From contig CALFUE010000060.1 in assembly GCA_937916345.1 (NCBI GenBank), positions 1 through 14,709 on the forward strand: DNA of 14,709 nt, read 5' to 3'. Positions 1 through 5,283 of this stretch are shown piece after piece (within the stretch, counting starts at the first letter, position 1; each line of letters begins with the position of its first letter). The notes below the pieces were generated by a model, which worked only from the letters and a program-made list of their open reading frames with translations, was not told where the DNA came from and searched no databases. Origin of the DNA: an uncultured bacterium (GTDB lineage: Bacteria > Bacillota > Clostridia > Lachnospirales > Lachnospiraceae). Made by a program: the position numbers and the translations under genes.

Positions 1-543
1 CTCCAAAAACACATGTTTATTTGTCTTGTAATATTTTTCTTTTATTATATGAAAACCCAGCGATTCGATACCAGAAAAATCTTCTTCTATATTTTCCTCT
101 ACTATGATATAGCCCGTTCCGGAAAGCAAAGCTTTGTTTCCGGAAATGACGCTCAGCACAGACTCGTAGGCGCTTTTTCCATAGGGCGGATCCATAAATA
201 TGATGTCAGCTCCCTCCCCGGAAATATGGCTTAAAACAGATGCCGCATCGCCTCTTTTTATTTCAGCATTATCAATCAGTTTTGTGTGTGTCAGGTTATC
301 TTTTATTATATCAATGCACTTCGGATCCCTATCTACAAAAAGCGCGTGACTTGCGCCTCTGCTCAAGGCCTCGATACCGATGCCCCCGCTCCCCGCAAAT
401 AGATCCCAAAACCTGCATCCGGGTATGTCCTGCTGTATGATATTAAACAGAGTCTCCTTGATCCGATCCGTGGTAGGACGAACCGCCTCACCCTCTAATG
501 TCTTCAGGTAAAGCCTCCTGGCTGTCCCGGCGATAACACGCAT
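1..543 (-). CDS. rsmD: 16S rRNA (guanine(966)-N2)-methyltransferase RsmD, 3' end cut by window edge
   Basis: RsmD uses S-adenosylmethionine to methylate N2 of G966 in 16S rRNA during assembly of the small ribosomal subunit. I translated this frame directly: it is open for 181 codons from ATG at 543 to the window edge with no stop, so only the last few residues should be missing (the family is about 185 residues). It begins MRVIAGTARR, as RsmD proteins do. It carries the SAM-binding motif DLFAGSG at residues 47-53, an acidic DRD at 71-73, and the N6/N2-methyltransferase catalytic motif DPPY at 118-121. Its start codon shares one base with the pgsA stop (TGATG), so the two are translationally coupled and it is the last visible gene of the rpoZ-rimO-pgsA-rsmD operon. 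In many Firmicutes coaD follows rsmD; that would lie outside the window. The assignment is firm. Confidence 0.93.
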   Translation of the reverse strand, partial: MRVIAGTARRLYLKTLEGEAVRPTTDRIKETLFNIIQQDIPGCRFWDLFAGSGGIGIEALSRGASHALFVDRDPKCIDIIKDNLTHTKLIDNAEIKRGDAASVLSHISGEGADIIFMDPPYGKSAYESVLSVISGNKALLSGTGYIIVEENIEEDFSGIESLGFHIIKEKYYKTNKHVFLE

Positions 544-1085
544 CACTTTCCCTCCGACAGCACGGATCTGTTCTGCCACATGTATATAACCAGAGACAAA
601 ACCGTGAGAACAACCGATATTATTATCAGCACCTGACAGCATATCCTGTAGATATCGTTATCGAAATACAATATCAACATTAGTATCATAATCATCTGGC
701 ATACGGTCTTTATCTTTCCAAAGATATTCGCCGCAATGACGAACCCCCGTTCCGAGGCAATGAGCCTGAAGCCCGATATAATAAACTCTCTCGATATTAT
801 AATGACCACTACCCACGACGGGATGCGCCCCATCTCAATGAGGCATATCATGGCAGAGCACACCAAAAGCTTATCCGCCAGAGGATCCATGAATTTGCCG
901 AAATTGGTGATCATGTTGTATTTCCTGGCGATATAGCCGTCAAGCATATCAGTGATCGACGCCAGAAGAAATACGGCAAAAGCCGCGTAGTCCCCAAAGC
1001 TACGAAACGCCGGAACCAGCAGGAAAACCACCAGTAACGGTATCATGATGACACGAAGCAAAGTGAGTTTATTCGGCAGGTTCAT
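543..1085 (-). CDS. pgsA: CDP-diacylglycerol--glycerol-3-phosphate 3-phosphatidyltransferase PgsA
   Basis: PgsA is an integral membrane enzyme that transfers the phosphatidyl group from CDP-diacylglycerol to glycerol-3-phosphate. The product, phosphatidylglycerophosphate, is the committed precursor of phosphatidylglycerol and cardiolipin. The 180-residue protein shows the full CDP-alcohol phosphotransferase signature D-x2-DG-x2-AR-x8-G-x3-D-x3-D, with Asp46, Asp49, Asp67 and Asp71 as metal/substrate residues and Gly50, Ala53, Arg54 and Gly63 in place. Hydrophobic segments fit the usual six-helix fold (about residues 8-25, 32-46, 75-85, 90-105, 125-140 and 150-170). The start MNLPNKLTLLR is typical of PgsA. 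It lies inside the last 17 bases of rimO, with a GGAGAG ribosome binding site five bases upstream that is part of the rimO coding sequence. The length is normal for the family. A phosphatidylserine or cardiolipin synthase is less likely given the length and N-terminus. Confidence 0.93.
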   Translation of the reverse strand: MNLPNKLTLLRVIMIPLLVVFLLVPAFRSFGDYAAFAVFLLASITDMLDGYIARKYNMITNFGKFMDPLADKLLVCSAMICLIEMGRIPSWVVVIIISREFIISGFRLIASERGFVIAANIFGKIKTVCQMIMILMLILYFDNDIYRICCQVLIIISVVLTVLSLVIYMWQNRSVLSEGK

Positions 1086-2418
1086 AGTACTCTCCGATCA
1101 AATCATAATCGTTGGCCTCGCTGATCAGGCATACCACAAACTGACCGCTGACGAGGGGTTCGCTTGATGAGAAAAACACGCCTCCATCCACATCGGGCAC
1201 ATCCGCGTAACTCCTTCCCACATACAGATCCATGTCCGGTATGTAACCGGTCACGACTACTTTTATGTATTCTCCAATGAGGCGCTCGTTTGCGGTGAGT
1301 GATATATCCTGCTGCTCGCGCATTATAATATCCGCCCGTCTTCTGGCGATGGTGCCCGGAACCTGATGGGGCATCTCATCTGCCGGCGTTCCCTCTTCTC
1401 TGGAAAACGGGAAAACGCCCAGCCGCTCGAAGCGCATCTTTTTGACAAATTCCAAAAGCTCCCCGAAGTGTTTTCTCTTCTCCCCGGGAAATCCGGTAAT
1501 AAGCGTGGTGCGAAGCACTATATCGGGTATTTCTCTCCGCAGCCTGGCTATATTTTTTTCGATGGCGGCGCGTCTGGTCTTTCTGCCCATCACGGACAGT
1601 ATCTCGTCTGAGGCATGCTGTATCGGTATATCCAGGTAATGAACCACCTTTGGCAGCCGCTTCATGGCATCTATCAGCTCGTCATATATCTCCTCCGGAT
1701 AACAATACAGGATCCTGATCCAGACAAGTCCTTCTATATCATTCAGTCTTTCAAGCAGAGTGTGGAGACTTTTTTTGCCGTAGAGATCCGTGCCGTATAG
1801 ATCCGTCTCCTGAGCCACAAGTATCAGCTCCTTCACGCCGTTTGCCGCCATGGACTCAGCGGCAGACACAAGCTCCTCCATCGGATAGCTCCTGTATCTG
1901 CCCCTGACATAGGGTATGATACAGTAGGTACATCGCTTGTCACATCCCTCGGCGATCTTTAGGTAGGCGTAATGGCCGCCCGTGGTGAGAAATCGTTTCT
2001 TTACCGCGGGAAGTCTGTCCACCGGCTCAATGCAGGATATAAACCCGGGTCTTCCGCCCTTTTCCTCCAACTCTGCCACGATATCAGCTATGCGGTCAAA
2101 GGCCGTGGTTCCCACCACAGCATCCGCCTCAGGCAGGCTTTCTTCCATCTCGTAATAATAGCGCTGAGCCAGGCATCCGCACACAACAACAAACCTGCAG
2201 GGTGTTTCGGCGACATCCCTCATATTTCCTGCCTCTATTATGGTCTTTACGCTCTCTTCCTTGGCATCTCCGATAAAACAGCAGGTGTTTATAAGGATCA
2301 ACTCGGCCTTGTCTGCCTCGTCGGTTATTATATGCCCGGCCTCCGACAAAAGTGCCAGCATTGCCTCCGTGTCGGTCCTGTTCTTGTCACACCCAAGTGA
2401 AATGACATGGATGATCAT
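1069..2418 (-). CDS. rimO: Ribosomal protein S12 methylthiotransferase RimO
   Basis: RimO is a radical-SAM enzyme with two iron-sulfur clusters that adds a methylthio group to the conserved aspartate of ribosomal protein S12. At 449 residues it is a normal length. The N-terminal UPF0004 domain has its cluster cysteines at Cys10 (SLGCDKN), Cys46 or Cys47 (NTCCF) and Cys82 (CGCLAQ). The radical-SAM cluster motif CxxxCxxC is at Cys159, Cys163 and Cys166, followed by IIPYVRGRYRSYP. The C-terminal ~70 residues fit a TRAM domain. The SLGCDKNRTD start and C-terminal region suit RimO better than the tRNA enzyme MiaB. It begins 4 bases after the rpoZ stop, with a purine-rich site (GAGGAAGAG) inside the rpoZ tail, and its last 17 bases overlap pgsA. 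An extra cysteine stands next to the second cluster ligand (CC at 46-47), so which one binds iron cannot be told from sequence alone. Confidence 0.93.
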   Translation of the reverse strand: MIIHVISLGCDKNRTDTEAMLALLSEAGHIITDEADKAELILINTCCFIGDAKEESVKTIIEAGNMRDVAETPCRFVVVCGCLAQRYYYEMEESLPEADAVVGTTAFDRIADIVAELEEKGGRPGFISCIEPVDRLPAVKKRFLTTGGHYAYLKIAEGCDKRCTYCIIPYVRGRYRSYPMEELVSAAESMAANGVKELILVAQETDLYGTDLYGKKSLHTLLERLNDIEGLVWIRILYCYPEEIYDELIDAMKRLPKVVHYLDIPIQHASDEILSVMGRKTRRAAIEKNIARLRREIPDIVLRTTLITGFPGEKRKHFGELLEFVKKMRFERLGVFPFSREEGTPADEMPHQVPGTIARRRADIIMREQQDISLTANERLIGEYIKVVVTGYIPDMDLYVGRSYADVPDVDGGVFFSSSEPLVSGQFVVCLISEANDYDLIGEYYEPAE

Positions 2419-2422
2419 AAGA

Positions 2423-2662
2423 TCACTCTTCCTCTGAGGGCAGTATTTTCACCACACCGTCATTCAGCTCCTCCACAGCCAAAGACAGAGGCTTTACGGT
2501 GTGTTTCATTGCAACCTTTGGTTCAGCGCCGCCGATGAGCTGTCTGGCTCTTTTTGCGGCAGCAATAACAATGGAATAACGGCTGTTTACCACAGGCTCC
2601 TCGCCTCCGTCAACACCCTCATTCACGACTTTCATCAATTCCACATACGATGGATGTATCAT
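2423..2662 (-). CDS. rpoZ: DNA-directed RNA polymerase omega subunit
   Basis: Omega is the small subunit that clamps the beta' subunit and helps assemble RNA polymerase. The protein is 79 residues from the chosen start, normal for Firmicutes. It contains the family core with EEPVVNSRYSIVIAAAKRARQL near residues 20-42, and later a KPLSLAVEEL segment followed by an acidic tail. I chose ATG at 2662 (MIHPSYVELM). A GTG three codons upstream, at 2671, keeps the same frame, but that GTG is itself part of the ribosome binding site AGAGGTGAT, which sits correctly for the ATG. It is the first gene of an operon with rimO, pgsA and rsmD and has its own strong promoter at 2703-2731. In many bacteria rpoZ follows gmk; here it does not. 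The assignment is firm. Confidence 0.92.
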   Translation of the reverse strand: MIHPSYVELMKVVNEGVDGGEEPVVNSRYSIVIAAAKRARQLIGGAEPKVAMKHTVKPLSLAVEELNDGVVKILPSEEE

Positions 2663-2702
2663 ACTTATCACCTCTGTAAAAAATTTTCAAACCCAAACCA
2701 TT

Positions 2703-2731
2703 ATCATATCATAAAATGATGTCGGGGTCAA
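2703..2731 (-). promoter_or_regulatory. Sigma-A-type promoter with extended -10, upstream of rpoZ
   Basis: On the minus strand TTGACC (2726-2731) is separated by exactly 17 bases from TATGAT (2703-2708), and the -10 is preceded by TGA, giving the TGn extended -10. This closely matches the housekeeping consensus. Transcription should start near 2696, leaving a leader of about 34 bases before the rpoZ ATG. The spacer contains a short dyad, ATCAT-TTT-ATGAT, and the -35 box lies in the 3' arm of the hairpin at 2721-2749. The call rests on sequence pattern only. Confidence 0.75.
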
Positions 2732-2749
2732 AAGGTATTTTGCCCCGAC
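2721..2749 (-). terminator. Stem-loop between the carboxypeptidase gene and rpoZ, possible weak intrinsic terminator
   Basis: The minus strand can form a stem of GTCGGGG with CCCCGAC, extended by CAAAA with TTTTG across one bulged A, closing on a four-base TACC loop: about 12 pairs in all. The following bases (ATCATTTTATG) contain only a short T run, so termination would be imperfect. It sits 47 bases beyond the stop codon of the upstream gene, which suits a terminator for the mre operon. Its 3' arm also supplies the -35 element of the rpoZ promoter. Confidence 0.5.
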
Positions 2750-2750
2750 C

Positions 2751-2791
2751 ATGATACTCAGCACGCACACGTTGTGTGCAATTTGTATCAT
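2751..2791. repeat. Interrupted inverted repeat just after the carboxypeptidase stop codon
   Basis: Outer arms ATGATAC (2751-2757) and GTATCAT (2785-2791) flank inner arms GCACAC (2765-2770) and GTGTGC (2774-2779) around a GTT loop, with internal loops of 7 and 5 bases. It starts within a few bases of the carboxypeptidase stop codon and immediately precedes the hairpin at 2721-2749. It could be a second terminator element, a 3'-end RNA stabiliser or a protein-binding dyad. The sequence does not decide between these. Confidence 0.45.
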
Positions 2792-2795
2792 AAAA

Positions 2796-3773
2796 TCAAT
2801 TCAATGTCAAAATCTGATTCATGACAAAGTAAAGATTATATCTGCTGTCAGCCTTCAGTACTATACCAACCACATCATGACCGGCGGCGTTCACTCCGCT
2901 TACAACCAGACAGTAGCCGGCTGCGGATGTGGTTCCTGTCTTTCCCCCTGTGATCGTCACGCCCTCAGGCGGCATATTGTCTCCGTTTATGTATTTGTTG
3001 GTATTTGTCCAGCGCAGATCGTAGTCGCTGCCGTCACTTCTCTTAACCTTTGGCTCATAGTAGGCGGTGCCCACAATATCAGAAAACCCGGGGGTCTTCA
3101 TCGCCTCCGTGAATATGAGATAAATGTCGTAGAGCGTGGTGAAATGCTCAAAGCTGTGAAGACCGTTGGGATTGACAAAATGAGTGCCGGTGGCACCAAG
3201 CATCGCTGCCTCCTGGTTCATCAATTCCGCAAATTCCTCCACAGAACCGGAAATATGCTCTGCCACAGCTACTGCCGCGTCATTTCCGGAGCGCAGCATC
3301 AGTCCGTACAACAGATCATTGAGAGTTAACTCGTTTCCTGCCTCGAGCCCGCAGACTGAGGAATCGGAAGCCTGATCTACAGCCTTTTCTGATACCTTCA
3401 CGATATCTGTCAATTTCCCATACTTCAATGCCAAATAGCATGTCATGATTTTTGTCACGGAAGCCGGGTACAGCTTTTCGTAGATGTTCTTTTGATAGAT
3501 TACCTTTGAATCTGTGAGATCAAAGAGACCTATAGCCTCGCTCACAGTATCGGATACCGCCTCGTTTGCCGTGAATTCGTCGGGCGCGACACATTTTTCA
3601 GTGGCAAAATAGGGGTAGTCCGATGAATCATCAAGCGTCTCCCCTATCTTTGTGTAAGTGTCAGATATATCATAAACATGATCGAATTCTATCTCCCGCT
3701 CACCGCATCCTGCCAGCAGCAGGCCGGTCAGCAGCAGGCAAAGTATTTTTTTGGTATTATTTGTACATTTCAC
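2796..3773 (-). CDS. Lipoprotein D-alanyl-D-alanine carboxypeptidase (peptidase S11, DacA-like)
   Basis: This is a penicillin-binding enzyme that removes the terminal D-alanine from peptidoglycan stem peptides outside the cell membrane. From the chosen start it is 325 residues. The first 23 form a lipoprotein signal peptide: positive N-terminus, leucine-rich core and the lipobox LAGC with the lipidated Cys23. The three active-site motifs of the S11 family are present: SVTK at 105-108 (nucleophile Ser105), SGN at 162-164, and KTG at 278-280. The protein stops soon after the catalytic domain, so it lacks the C-terminal beta domain and amphipathic anchor of PBP5; the lipid would anchor it instead. 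I chose GTG at 3773 because it directly precedes the signal peptide and has GAGGAG upstream. An in-frame ATG at 3803 would add ten residues before the signal. It overlaps mgsA by 17 bases. Endopeptidase or beta-lactamase activity is less likely. Confidence 0.85.
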   Translation of the reverse strand: MKCTNNTKKILCLLLTGLLLAGCGEREIEFDHVYDISDTYTKIGETLDDSSDYPYFATEKCVAPDEFTANEAVSDTVSEAIGLFDLTDSKVIYQKNIYEKLYPASVTKIMTCYLALKYGKLTDIVKVSEKAVDQASDSSVCGLEAGNELTLNDLLYGLMLRSGNDAAVAVAEHISGSVEEFAELMNQEAAMLGATGTHFVNPNGLHSFEHFTTLYDIYLIFTEAMKTPGFSDIVGTAYYEPKVKRSDGSDYDLRWTNTNKYINGDNMPPEGVTITGGKTGTTSAAGYCLVVSGVNAAGHDVVGIVLKADSRYNLYFVMNQILTLN

Positions 3774-4152
3774 GCCAATCCAAATCTCCTCTGTCAAGAG
3801 CATGTATCAAAGCTTCCGCAGTAGCCAGGTTTGTGGCCACAGGAATATTGTGTATATCACAAAGATTAGTAATGGAACTGGGATCGGGATCGGAAGCCTT
3901 CGGGAGCTTCGGCTCCCTGAGATATATCACAAGATCTATCTCATTGTTCTCTATCTGGCTCCCCAGCTGCTCATCTCCCCCAAGACTGCCCGCCAGATAT
4001 TTGTGGATATTCAGATTTGTGACCTGCTCTATCAGACGCCCGGTGGTACCCGTGGCGTACAGTGTATGTTTACATAATATGCCGCGATAAGCTATACAGA
4101 AATTCTGCATCAGCTTTTTCTTTGAATCATGAGCGATCAGACCAACATTCAT
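3757..4152 (-). CDS. mgsA: Methylglyoxal synthase
   Basis: MgsA is a cytoplasmic enzyme that converts dihydroxyacetone phosphate to methylglyoxal plus phosphate, a glycolytic bypass used under phosphate limitation or sugar-phosphate stress. The 131-residue protein has the family layout: LIAHD with His8, ATGTTG at 33-38 for phosphate binding, SLGGDEQLG with the catalytic Asp60, and PVATNLATAE at 104-113. From memory of the E. coli enzyme, a constant offset of 11 matches His19 to His8, Asp71 to Asp60 and Asp101 to Asp90. At the same offset two other active-site positions differ: Asp91 is Glu80 and His98 is Ser87. It may therefore have altered activity, although the overall match is strong. It starts 4 bases after the rodA stop and overlaps the carboxypeptidase gene, so it belongs to the cell-wall operon. 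A link to wall synthesis is not obvious. Confidence 0.87.
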   Translation of the reverse strand: MNVGLIAHDSKKKLMQNFCIAYRGILCKHTLYATGTTGRLIEQVTNLNIHKYLAGSLGGDEQLGSQIENNEIDLVIYLREPKLPKASDPDPSSITNLCDIHNIPVATNLATAEALIHALDRGDLDWREMYK

Positions 4153-4156
4153 GCTA

Positions 4157-5278
4157 TTACCCCCGTCCGGCCTTCCTCCTCTGAAGACCTACATTTAATA
4201 CTACCCCCATACCTAAATACAAAGTGACAAGACTGGTCAGACCGTAGCTCACAAATGGGAGCGGCAGACCTGTGTTCGGCAATAGCCCGGTCACCACACA
4301 GACATTTATCAGTGTCTGGAATGCTATAAAAGCCGACATACCACAGCAGATGATCCTCCCGGAGAGATCCTTTGAGACGATCCCCAAATAGAGACATCTG
4401 ACCGCTATGGCAAAAAGCAATATGACGATCGCAGCACTGCCCACGAAGCCCAGTTCCTCTCCTACCACCGCAAAGATAAAGTCATTTTGGGGTTCTGAGA
4501 TGAAGCCGCCGTTCTTGACCGAGTCAGAGCCTGAATTGTAAAGCCCCTTTCCCCAGAGTCTTCCGCTGGCGAAGGCTATTATCGCGTTCTGCTGCTGCAT
4601 GGAATCGTCCGGGTATTCATCCGGATAACGCCACGCCAGGATACGGATCAGCTGATACCCCTTCAGGAGATTCCCCTCAAATATCTCATAGATGAGTATA
4701 ACCGCAGCCGGTATCCCTATCGCCAAAACCACTACTATGATTTTATAACTAATTCCCGCAATAAACAAGATGGTAATAAAAATTAAAAGCGTCACCACCG
4801 TGGTGGACAGATCCTCAATCACCACCAAAGCCATGGGAAAGGCGGCAAGTATCACCGATAACAGAAGAATCTTTACGGTATTGAGCTTTTCCATGTGCTT
4901 CTCAAAAAATCCCGCGAAAAACAATATGATGATGACCTTTGAGAGCTCCGATGGCTGAAAACGCAATCCTATCTGCTCGATCTCAAGCCATCTCTTTGCC
5001 CCGAAGACCTCTACTCCGAAGAAAATAACACTTAACAACAGTCCTATGTCAACCAGATAAAAAAGCACGCGAAACTTCAGCACAAAATGATAGTCCACCA
5101 GTGAAACGACAATCAGGGAAAAAAGCCCGAGAGCCAGTCCCAGTATCTGTTTGTTCTGGTTGCTCTCGCTGGAGGCCGAGCCGATGACCAGAATACCCAT
5201 CACCGTGACGACGATCATCAATATGACCAGCCAGAAATCATAATCTTTTATTGAATATCTCTTAAGGTATTTTAACAT
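4157..5278 (-). CDS. rodA: Rod-shape peptidoglycan glycosyltransferase RodA (SEDS family)
   Basis: RodA polymerises lipid II into glycan strands in the membrane and works in complex with the class B transpeptidase PBP2, encoded immediately upstream (5-base gap). The 373-residue polytopic protein has about ten hydrophobic segments and the SEDS signatures: GAKRWL at 93-98, FQPSELSK at 107-114, and the extracellular loop motif SEPQNDFIFAVVGEELG starting at 261. Asp266 in that loop is at the position of the essential catalytic Asp of RodA proteins. A C-terminal PFVSYG follows at 341-346. The usual GGSS after SYG is GLTS here, a modest variation. Pairing with PBP2 and mreBCD, rather than with division genes, supports RodA over FtsW. 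The start ATG at 5278 fits the first transmembrane helix. Confidence 0.93.
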   Translation of the reverse strand: MLKYLKRYSIKDYDFWLVILMIVVTVMGILVIGSASSESNQNKQILGLALGLFSLIVVSLVDYHFVLKFRVLFYLVDIGLLLSVIFFGVEVFGAKRWLEIEQIGLRFQPSELSKVIIILFFAGFFEKHMEKLNTVKILLLSVILAAFPMALVVIEDLSTTVVTLLIFITILFIAGISYKIIVVVLAIGIPAAVILIYEIFEGNLLKGYQLIRILAWRYPDEYPDDSMQQQNAIIAFASGRLWGKGLYNSGSDSVKNGGFISEPQNDFIFAVVGEELGFVGSAAIVILLFAIAVRCLYLGIVSKDLSGRIICCGMSAFIAFQTLINVCVVTGLLPNTGLPLPFVSYGLTSLVTLYLGMGVVLNVGLQRRKAGRG

Positions 5279-5283
5279 GATCC

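Noticed and set aside
1..440. Two short plus-strand frames (13-234 and 240-440)
   Set aside because: The minus strand is continuously open here and encodes RsmD with SAM-binding and DPPY motifs.
2751..3329. Plus-strand open frame of 192 codons opposite the carboxypeptidase gene
   Set aside because: Cys/His-rich composition looked zinc-finger-like at first, but it is the complement of a well-supported S11 peptidase with all three catalytic motifs.
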